Source: Gammaproteobacteria bacterium
GTDB taxonomy: Bacteria > Pseudomonadota > Gammaproteobacteria > Arenicellales > Arenicellaceae
Direction: 5' to 3'
Length of the DNA stretch: 5,035 bases
Assembly: GCA_003485905.1 (NCBI GenBank)
Contig: DNHK01000268.1
Location: 1-5,035, forward strand
Below, in pieces: positions 1 through 5,035 of this stretch. The stretch's first letter is position 1, and the number at the start of each line of letters is the position of its first letter. The position numbers and the translations under genes are program-made. The notes below the pieces were generated by a model. The model made no database searches. It worked only from the letters and a program-made list of their open reading frames with translations, and had not been told where the DNA came from.

Positions 1-150
1 CATTTCTAGCACCTTGCTACGTCCAGATTGGATATCGGCAGATGGATCACTCTGAGCCAAAGAGAAGCCGCACCAAAATAGCAGCACAATGCCAACTGGC
101 AATAACGCCCAGCTCTGTAGACTTGATTTATTAGTCCTAACTCGATGCAT
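1..150 (-). CDS. Partial DUF5916/CBM9-like exported protein, N-terminus only (paralogue of the gene at 398-2599)
   Basis: The frame opens at ATG 150-148 and stays open to base 1, giving 50 codons that run off the window. An in-frame TGA at 165-163 lies just upstream, so this is the first possible ATG. Residues 1-32 look like a signal peptide: a basic n-region (HRVRTNK), a hydrophobic core around residues 18-31, and a likely cleavage after SLA before Gln33. The stretch after the signal peptide matches the neighbouring gene: AQSDPSADIQSGRSKVLEM here against AQSDLSLDVQSGRGKMLQM there, 13 of 19 residues identical. The gene is therefore very probably a second copy of the same family, in the same orientation and downstream of the first. 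No strong Shine-Dalgarno sequence precedes the ATG. The family call rests on this short match, because the CBM9 and DUF5916 domains themselves lie outside the window. The signal peptides of the two copies have diverged much more than the mature starts. Confidence 0.8.
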   Translation of the reverse strand, partial: MHRVRTNKSSLQSWALLPVGIVLLFWCGFSLAQSDPSADIQSGRSKVLEM

Positions 151-178
151 CTTGGTGTTTATTCAATAGAAAGTTGAA

Positions 179-191
179 GGCATTAAATGCC
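179..191. promoter_or_regulatory. Perfect 13-bp palindrome GGCATT-A-AATGCC, possible operator
   Basis: Two exact 6-base arms surround a single central base. The site lies 29 bases upstream of the start codon of the left DUF5916 paralogue, a normal position for a repressor site or for a small 5' leader hairpin. No T-tract follows on either strand, so it does not look like an intrinsic terminator. The symmetry is seen directly; the regulatory role is inferred and no regulator is identified. Confidence 0.35.
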
Positions 192-397
192 AGACTTAGA
201 TTTATATATCGGTCCCGCCTCTGTATATCTATACTCAACAAAGAACAAGGGGGAATTAGAATGGGACGAGACTAAACTAAGGCCAGAAAATTCGGCAAGA
301 GTTGAACATGAACACCAAACTCTCTCAAGGGGAAAAACATTAAGTTACATACAGAAACTTGAAACGCTGCGAATGACCAATTACGACAGTAATAAAA

Positions 398-2599
398 CTA
401 AAATCTAAATGTATGACCAACTCTCATAGTCGCTGATTTACCAATCTGTTCAAAACCCCTTTCAGTTCTATCAATCCAGCCGCCGTTATAGATAATATAA
501 AACTCCGACCCTGCTCTAGGGACCCACTGCAGGCGGCTATTTACTCCTAGCAGTTTTGACTGATTGTCATATTGAGCGGTAGTAATCCATGCCCACTCTG
601 GAGTAAATGCAATGTTTGTACGAAGCCGAATTAATTGCGTATCAAACTTGCCTTCAGGAAGATCAATTTTATTGTATTCATACTCAATTTTACTTGATAT
701 ATTTTTATTAACGTTCCACTCGATCGACCCACTCACGGTACTGCGATCACCACTAAAAAACCCACCATTTTCCAAACGTAAGGTCGCAACTAAGGCACGC
801 TGACCGCCCGTTGTGAAATCCACACCGTAACGCCTATAAGAGTAATCCCCAATTGGAATAGTCACCTCATCAGTGATACGAAACGGCTCGGTCAACACCT
901 CACGAATATCGTTGAACAGCAGAAACGCTTTATCACCAGTTTGATTTTCTACTCTTGAAAATATGAACTCCGATAATTCGGATTCCACATCCCCATTAGT
1001 GCTCGTGACGCGAACACCCTGAAATTGATTCTCAAACGACCTCAACCATGAGCCTGCGGAAAATCGTTTGGTATGCCCAATCACTAACTCACTTTGCTTA
1101 ATTCCGGTTCGGTTTACGAAACCCAACGCTGGAAAAAAGTTCTTCCCAATCTCAGTGTACTGAATTCTCCCCTTTAATCCCTCCTGGTTCGGTGAGAGTA
1201 ACTTTACCCCCCAAGCAGAATCCTCATCATCTAATCCTTCTGTGCTTGATTGTTGGTACCACATTTGCCCTTCAATAGTTACATTGTCAAAGCTGCGCGT
1301 ATTTAAATAGTTGAAATCAACACCCACCAAACTATTACTTTCATCAGCATCTGGGTTTCCAGATGTCGCTATAGCTCCAACCGTCGATTGACCAAGAACG
1401 TTTGCAGACACTCTACCCACAAACAGATCACTATCATTAACGACCTCGCTTCCCTCTGGTACGAAATCAGTGTTGCCTGACTGTTTTACTGCCAACGCAC
1501 CAACGTTCCAACGCCCAACTCTTCCGGAAAGCTTACCGCCAGCATTAATATCCAGCTGCTCACCGTTGGGACCAATGCCAATACGCCTCGAGAAAAATGG
1601 CTTGGCATTGCGGTCAACTCCACCAAACTCAAATATATCTGCTTCTTGCAGAAAAAATCTTCGTTGCTCCGGAAAAAAAAGATTAAACCGGGTCAGCTGT
1701 ACTTGCCGGGCATCCACATTAGTGGCAGAAAAATCGCTATTAAAGGTCAAAGCCCCCGTTAAATTAGGCGTAATCTTATAAAAAACATCCAAAAACGGTT
1801 CAAATGCAGTTTCATTCGTAGCAGGATTGTAGGCTTGGCTATCGGTCACGCTAAAACCAGGAATCAAATCTAGACCTCGGCCTTGCTCTAGTCCAGATAG
1901 CCCCTTTGCCGTTGCATAGTTGCTCGGATCGACCTTTCGGTTATATGAGGTCCAGGCCATACTTTCCTTCTTACTCATAACATCACGTAAAAAACTAATC
2001 CCCCAAGCATCCGAATTGGGGTCAAATGCAATGGTGTTATAAGGGATCGCTATCTCTGCAAACCACCCATATTCCGTCGCCTGCGAACCTGCAAACCAAA
2101 TCCCTGACCAATCCCAATTGAGATCTCTAATGTTTTCAACGATGGATTCTGAGCGGACACCATTGGCATTAGTCTGAAAAAGATAACCATTTCGGCCATC
2201 ATTAAACGGATTAATATAGACGCGTAATTTATCGTCAAACTCCAAATTCGCGCCCTGAATCATCTTATTAGCAGTGATATCATCACGATCTTGGTAGTAG
2301 ATCATCCCGGAAACATATAAAAATTTCTCGTCGAACAGCACTCTTATAACCGTCTTTTCAGATGGTTCCGCATACTCAATCGGATTGACTTGATGCAAGT
2401 CTTCAATAGTGGGCGCGATGCTCCACACCTCATCCATTACGCCATCAATCACCGGTGCGGTCGATGCTCTAATCATTTGGAGCATTTTTCCCCGTCCAGA
2501 CTGAACATCCAGAGATAGATCACTTTGCGCAGCAGCTGCACCGCAAAGGAGCAGCAATACCAAACCAAGAGTTAGGAGTTTAATACTTACCGTAAACAT
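398..2599 (-). CDS. CBM9-like / DUF5916 domain exported protein, probable outer-membrane beta-barrel
   Basis: This is a 733-residue protein of a family usually annotated as carbohydrate-binding family 9-like plus DUF5916; its biochemical role is not established. Residues 1-24 form a signal peptide (MFTVSIK, then a Leu-rich core, then AAAA before Gln25). The Cys at 19 follows Leu, so it is not a good lipobox. Residues about 47-225 are the CBM9-like domain, starting at APVIDGVMDEVW with later WDWSGIWFA. The DUF5916 region follows from about 250 to the end. It carries the family signature FFPEQRRFFLQEADIFEF (308-325) and FSRRIG (336-341), then many alternating-hydrophobic strands. The chain ends GHTFRF, and a terminal Phe is typical of proteins inserted by the BAM complex. 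The frame is open 49 codons further upstream to 2746, but only the ATG at 2599 puts the signal peptide at the N-terminus. A weak AGGA (2614-2617) sits 14 bases before it. The gene follows ffh after 286 bases and precedes a paralogue by 247 bases. A role in polymer binding or transport at the cell surface is inference. Confidence 0.88.
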   Translation of the reverse strand: MFTVSIKLLTLGLVLLLLCGAAAAQSDLSLDVQSGRGKMLQMIRASTAPVIDGVMDEVWSIAPTIEDLHQVNPIEYAEPSEKTVIRVLFDEKFLYVSGMIYYQDRDDITANKMIQGANLEFDDKLRVYINPFNDGRNGYLFQTNANGVRSESIVENIRDLNWDWSGIWFAGSQATEYGWFAEIAIPYNTIAFDPNSDAWGISFLRDVMSKKESMAWTSYNRKVDPSNYATAKGLSGLEQGRGLDLIPGFSVTDSQAYNPATNETAFEPFLDVFYKITPNLTGALTFNSDFSATNVDARQVQLTRFNLFFPEQRRFFLQEADIFEFGGVDRNAKPFFSRRIGIGPNGEQLDINAGGKLSGRVGRWNVGALAVKQSGNTDFVPEGSEVVNDSDLFVGRVSANVLGQSTVGAIATSGNPDADESNSLVGVDFNYLNTRSFDNVTIEGQMWYQQSSTEGLDDEDSAWGVKLLSPNQEGLKGRIQYTEIGKNFFPALGFVNRTGIKQSELVIGHTKRFSAGSWLRSFENQFQGVRVTSTNGDVESELSEFIFSRVENQTGDKAFLLFNDIREVLTEPFRITDEVTIPIGDYSYRRYGVDFTTGGQRALVATLRLENGGFFSGDRSTVSGSIEWNVNKNISSKIEYEYNKIDLPEGKFDTQLIRLRTNIAFTPEWAWITTAQYDNQSKLLGVNSRLQWVPRAGSEFYIIYNGGWIDRTERGFEQIGKSATMRVGHTFRF

Positions 2600-2648
2600 C
2601 TTTGTAGTTGGATTCCTGTAGTAAACTTTTTTACAGTTGACGAGTTCC

Positions 2649-2675
2649 GAATATACAGAGGATATATTCAATATA
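2649..2675. promoter_or_regulatory. Overlapping AT-rich inverted repeats upstream of the DUF5916 gene, possible operator
   Basis: GAATATA (2649-2655) and TATATTC (2663-2669) are exact inverted repeats separated by seven bases, a 21-bp operator-like layout. The right arm also forms a second exact palindrome, TATATT-C-AATATA (2663-2675). Together they give three phased copies of one half-site, 50-76 bases upstream of the chosen ATG at 2599. Dimeric regulators often bind such sites, but AT-rich DNA produces some symmetry by chance and no regulator is known here. Confidence 0.35.
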
Positions 2676-2711
2676 GAGAGATAAGACAGGTGATGGGGAC
2701 GCAGCATTTCA

Positions 2712-2740
2712 ATTTTGAATGACATTGAAAAACATATCAA
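2712..2740 (-). promoter_or_regulatory. Weak sigma70-like promoter candidate for the DUF5916 gene
   Basis: On the minus strand, TTGATA (2740-2735, five of six to consensus) is followed after 17 bases by CAAAAT (2717-2712, four of six, lacking the first T). Transcription would start near 2705, giving a leader of about 105 bases that would include the inverted repeats at 2649-2675. The -10 element is poor and no better hexamer pair was found in the spacer. Readthrough from ffh is an alternative, since no convincing terminator separates them. Confidence 0.25.
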
Positions 2741-2849
2741 CTGCACACCAAAACAATCGAAGTAAGTTGAACACGGAGCTAAGCACCGCTCAAGAGATAT
2801 AACACTTAGTTACAAACTATAAGACGTCATAGAGCCCAGATCAGAACCC

Positions 2850-2870
2850 TATCAATTGAACCAATTGATA
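2850..2870. repeat. 21-bp inverted repeat (9-bp arms, 3-base loop) just past ffh
   Basis: TATCAATTG and CAATTGATA are exact inverted repeats around AAC, beginning 16 bases beyond the ffh stop codon. In RNA this would be a 9-bp, AT-rich stem with a three-base loop. On the ffh strand the stem is followed by GGGTTCTG, not by a run of T, so it is not a classical intrinsic terminator. It could protect the ffh 3' end, act as a weak terminator, or be a protein-binding site. Confidence 0.4.
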
Positions 2871-2885
2871 TCAGACTAAAACGCG

Positions 2886-4250
2886 CTAGAAAGGCATGCC
2901 TGGCGGCATCTTATTGCCCCCCCCCATAGCTCGCATCATTTTCGCCATGCCTCCTTTCTTGCCCATCTTCTTCATCATCTTCTGCATTTGTGTGAATTGT
3001 TTTAATAGCCTATTTACATCCTGAACTTGCGTACCAGAACCCATTGCAATGCGTCGTTTGCGTGACCCCTTAAGAATTGCCGGAAACGACTTTTCTTTTT
3101 TTGTCATGGAATTAATTATCGCAATATTCTTGTTCAACTCACCGCCCATACCGCCCATCATTTGTTGTGGTATTCGATCTATACCCGGAAGCTTCTGCAT
3201 CAAACTGTCCAATCCACCCATATTGTTCATTTGTAGGATTTGTTCTCGATAGTCATCAAGGTCAAAGCCCTTACCCGATTTGAGCTTACGGGCCAACTGA
3301 CCCGCCTTAGTCGCATCTACCTTGTCTTCTGCCTCTTCTATTAATGTAAGCACATCCCCCATCCCCAAGATACGAGAAGCAACACGATCTGGATGAAATG
3401 GTTCCAAACCATCTAATTTCTCTCCAATACCGAGAAATTTAATTGGTTTTCCTGTCACCTGACGAATTGAAAGTGCGGCACCACCACGCGCATCACCATC
3501 AGTTTTGGTAAGCACTACTCCCGTAAGCGGTAGCGCCTCGCCGAACGCTTTGGCACTATTAATTGCGTCCTGCCCAGTCATACTATCAACTACGAATAAC
3601 GTTTCGACCGGATCAACCGCTTTATGTAATTGCTGAATCTCACTCATCAATTCCGCATCAACATGTAGCCGGCCAGCAGTGTCAACCATAAGAACATCGA
3701 CTACATTGTTACGAGCAGCCTGCAGCGCACCGGTTACAATTTCGACCGGAGATTGTGAAGATTCACTTGGATGAAACTGGCACCCGACCGCTTCAGATAA
3801 GGTCTTAAGCTGATCGATAGCTGCCGGGCGATATATATCGGCACTCACCACCATCACCTTCTTGCCATCTTTCTCCATCAAACGCTTGGCAAGTTTTGCT
3901 ACGGTTGTGGTTTTGCCAGCACCCTGCAAACCTGCCATCATAACGACTGCTGGCGGTCGCTGCGACAAATCGAGGGCATCGTTGGCCTCACCCATCATGC
4001 TAACCAACTCTTGGTTGACGATTTTTATCAACTGTTGACCCGGCGATAAGCTAGCAGCCACATCCTCGCCAATAGCACGTTGCCTAACCTGTTTAATGAA
4101 ATCTTTGGCTACAGGCAAAGCCACATCGGCTTCTAGCAGTGCGATCCGGACCTCACGTAAAGCGTCAGAGATATTCTCTTCGGTCAGGCGAGCCTGCCCG
4201 CGCACCCGCTTCATGGTTACTCTTAGTCGATCACTTAATTGTTCAAACAT
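2886..4250 (-). CDS. ffh: Signal recognition particle protein Ffh (SRP54 GTPase)
   Basis: Ffh binds 4.5S RNA and signal sequences emerging from ribosomes, and hands the complexes to the FtsY receptor for co-translational insertion into the inner membrane. The 454-residue length is normal (E. coli Ffh is 453). The helical N domain covers about 1-90. The GTPase G domain has the P-loop GLQGAGKTT (107-115), the insertion-box motif DIYRPAA (138-144), DTAGR (190-194), TKTDGDARGG (248-257) and GIGE (274-277). The Met-rich M domain starts near 325 and includes the RNA-binding signature SRKRRIAMGSG (396-406), followed by QVQDVNRLLKQF (408-419) and the basic, Met- and Gly-rich tail. All key residues are present. 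ATG 4250-4248 is the first start available because an in-frame TAA lies three codons upstream. The ribosome-binding site is weak, at best the A-rich AAAAGA just before it. A nine-G run encodes Gly443-445 near the C-terminus. The gene is divergent from the ypjD-like gene, as in E. coli, but rpsP does not follow it. Confidence 0.98.
   Translation of the reverse strand: MFEQLSDRLRVTMKRVRGQARLTEENISDALREVRIALLEADVALPVAKDFIKQVRQRAIGEDVAASLSPGQQLIKIVNQELVSMMGEANDALDLSQRPPAVVMMAGLQGAGKTTTVAKLAKRLMEKDGKKVMVVSADIYRPAAIDQLKTLSEAVGCQFHPSESSQSPVEIVTGALQAARNNVVDVLMVDTAGRLHVDAELMSEIQQLHKAVDPVETLFVVDSMTGQDAINSAKAFGEALPLTGVVLTKTDGDARGGAALSIRQVTGKPIKFLGIGEKLDGLEPFHPDRVASRILGMGDVLTLIEEAEDKVDATKAGQLARKLKSGKGFDLDDYREQILQMNNMGGLDSLMQKLPGIDRIPQQMMGGMGGELNKNIAIINSMTKKEKSFPAILKGSRKRRIAMGSGTQVQDVNRLLKQFTQMQKMMKKMGKKGGMAKMMRAMGGGNKMPPGMPF
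2917..2925 (-). repeat. Homopolymer of nine G (coding strand) inside the ffh 3' end
   Basis: The plus strand shows nine consecutive C, read on the ffh strand as the end of codon 442 and codons 443-445 (Gly-Gly-Gly). Loss of one G would replace the last nine or so residues with a different tail ending at a TAG about 18 bases beyond the normal stop. Gain of one G would stop the protein at a TAA two codons after the run. The affected tail lies beyond the RNA-binding core. The run is a direct observation; slippage is only a possibility, and the run is also a common place for sequencing errors. Confidence 0.6.
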
Positions 4251-4295
4251 TGTCTTTTAACTAGATGGTTAGGGAGGACTTAATGTATGCGACGT

Positions 4296-4323
4296 ATTCT
4301 AACCGCTTGTATTCCTATATGAA
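4296..4323 (-). promoter_or_regulatory. Probable sigma70-like promoter of ffh
   Basis: Reading toward ffh, TTCATA (4323-4318, four of six to the -35 consensus) is followed after 16 bases by TAGAAT (4301-4296, five of six to the -10 consensus). Transcription would start near 4289, leaving a leader of about 40 bases before the ffh ATG at 4250. The -10 sits in the word GGTTAGAAT, which also occurs in the divergent promoter for the ypjD-like gene. Confidence 0.45.
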
Positions 4324-4381
4324 CACAATTGCAGACTGAATTAATGATTTTCAAAATTATCAGAAAATACAAATTAATAAG

Positions 4382-4409
4382 TTGATAGCTCTGCGCCAAG
4401 GGTTAGAAT
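4382..4409 (+). promoter_or_regulatory. Strong-looking sigma70-like promoter of the ypjD-like gene, abutting its start codon
   Basis: TTGATA (4382-4387, five of six) is followed after 16 bases by TAGAAT (4404-4409, five of six). The expected transcription start, about seven bases after the -10 element, is 4415-4417, at or next to the A of the ATG at 4417. The mRNA would therefore have little or no leader. A weaker alternative further upstream is TTCAAA (4350-4355) with TTAATA (4374-4379) at 18 bases, which would give a conventional short leader. Confidence 0.5.
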
Positions 4410-4416
4410 CGATGAG

Positions 4417-5035
4417 ATGAGCACAACACTAATTTTACTAATTTCCGCTGCGTTATATTTCTCAGCTGGTGCGCTGGCTTCTAGGAACACTAGCTCAAGC
4501 AGCGTCGGACTATCAGTCGCGCGTATTACATTACTAGCGGCATTTATCCTCAACATTTATGCCATTCGTCAGGCTTACGCTAACGGTGAATTAGATTTTG
4601 GAGTCTCATCTGGCTTGTACTGGATTACGGCTATTATTGCCCTCGTCTATATTATATCAACCCTTGTCCTCCCGATTAGGCAAATTGGTAAATTCCTACT
4701 ACCCACCTGTGGGGCCTGCTTGTTATTAGGATTATTGCTTAGCCCCGAAATGACAAGCGCAATCCCCACGGAATACCATTCAAATACCGCGTTCACTAGC
4801 CACATCATAGTTTCTGTATTTGCCTATGCTGTGTTTGCACTAGCATCTTTTCAAGCCTTGTTACTAACCACACAAGAAAAGAAACTAACCCAAGCAGACA
4901 AGGATTCAATCTTGGACAGGTTACCGCCATTACAGACTATGGAGAACATCCTATTTCGTCTAGTTAGGGTTGGCTTCTTTCTACTCACCACAACCTTGAT
5001 AAGCGGCGCAGTATTCAGCCAATCTGTTTTTGGGC
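4417..5035 (+). CDS. ypjD: YpjD-like inner-membrane protein, cytochrome c assembly (CcsA/CcmC) family, C-terminus cut off
   Basis: The frame is open for 206 codons and leaves the window; E. coli YpjD is about 263 residues, so roughly the last fifth is missing. Six hydrophobic segments are visible at about 2-21, 30-50, 66-87, 92-109, 127-150 and 183-204. Two blocks resemble YpjD closely: TSHIIVSVFAYA (127-138), with His129 matching the conserved His of the E. coli block LVHIGLSLFSYA, and LPPLQTMENILF (169-180) followed by VGFFLLTTTLISG (185-197). The family is related to haem-handling cytochrome c assembly proteins, but the precise job of YpjD is not settled. ATG 4417 is the first start in frame after a TAA at 4378-4380. 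No well-spaced Shine-Dalgarno is present; the nearest purine run, AAGGG (4398-4402), is 14 bases away and partly upstream of the predicted -10 element. Divergence from ffh supports the identification. A CorB/YfjD-type membrane protein gene often follows and might lie beyond the window. Confidence 0.88.
   Translation, partial: MSTTLILLISAALYFSAGALASRNTSSSSVGLSVARITLLAAFILNIYAIRQAYANGELDFGVSSGLYWITAIIALVYIISTLVLPIRQIGKFLLPTCGACLLLGLLLSPEMTSAIPTEYHSNTAFTSHIIVSVFAYAVFALASFQALLLTTQEKKLTQADKDSILDRLPPLQTMENILFRLVRVGFFLLTTTLISGAVFSQSVFG

Noticed and set aside
380..393. A small inverted repeat ATTAC-GACA-GTAAT just past the DUF5916 stop codon, considered as a terminator.
   Set aside because: The five-base stem is weak and no T-tract follows it on the minus strand.
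187..408. A 73-residue plus-strand open frame between the two DUF5916 genes, with GAAGG six bases before its ATG.
   Set aside because: It resembles no family I know, its start codon lies inside the 179-191 palindrome, and its end overlaps the opposite-strand DUF5916 stop codon. The frame covers the expected upstream region of the left gene. A real small protein cannot be excluded, but support is too weak.
373..420. A direct repeat of ATGACCAA at 373-380 and 413-420.
   Set aside because: Eight bases repeated once is expected by chance at this scale, and one copy lies inside the coding sequence.
1470..1781. A plus-strand open frame of 103 residues opposite the DUF5916 gene; shorter ones lie opposite other parts of the two large genes.
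   Set aside because: They lie entirely within strongly supported minus-strand coding sequence and show no recognisable domain, so they are shadows.
2614..2636. A possible leader hairpin CTGTA/TACAG touching the AGGA ribosome-binding site of the DUF5916 gene.
   Set aside because: The stem is only five AT-rich base pairs with an eleven-base loop and is probably too weak to control translation.
2600..2746. A 49-codon upstream extension of the DUF5916 reading frame.
   Set aside because: Starting at 2746 would bury the signal peptide behind 49 residues with no family resemblance. The ATG at 2599 gives a standard signal peptide, comparable with that of the left paralogue.
4374..4556. A minus-strand open frame of 60 residues over the start of the ypjD-like gene.
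   Set aside because: It is antisense to a convincing membrane-protein gene and covers its promoter and start.

Overview
The window looks like a chromosomal segment of a gammaproteobacterium, probably free-living and moderately AT-rich by eye. The best evidence is the divergent pair ffh (minus strand) and a ypjD-type cytochrome c assembly family gene (plus strand), which is the arrangement seen in Escherichia coli and many relatives. Ffh and YpjD also read as gammaproteobacterial versions in their signature blocks. No mobile element, CRISPR array, tRNA or rRNA is visible. I cannot name a genus.

Layout from left to right. Bases 1-150 hold the first 50 codons of a minus-strand gene that leaves the window. 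It is a close paralogue of the large gene beside it. Bases 151-397 are intergenic and contain a perfect palindrome upstream of that paralogue. Bases 398-2599 (minus) encode a complete 733-residue exported protein with an N-terminal CBM9-like domain and a DUF5916 beta-barrel-type region ending in phenylalanine. The 286-base spacer 2600-2885 contains AT-rich overlapping inverted repeats, a weak promoter candidate and a 21-bp inverted repeat just past ffh. Bases 2886-4250 (minus) are a complete ffh. The 166-base divergent spacer 4251-4416 carries two good back-to-back sigma70-like promoters. Bases 4417-5035 (plus) are the first 206 codons of the ypjD-like gene, cut by the window end.

The functional picture is simple. 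Ffh, the protein of the signal recognition particle, delivers inner-membrane proteins such as YpjD to the membrane. Downstream of ffh, where E. coli and many relatives have rpsP-rimM-trmD-rplS, this genome has two tandem DUF5916 genes. Their products are probably outer-membrane proteins of unknown function, perhaps linked to polymer or carbohydrate handling through the CBM9-like domain.

Nothing here is clearly a new biological system. The points most worth a second look are the tandem DUF5916 pair with palindromic upstream sites, its position at the ffh locus, and a promoter placed so that the ypjD-like mRNA could start at its own ATG (leaderless).
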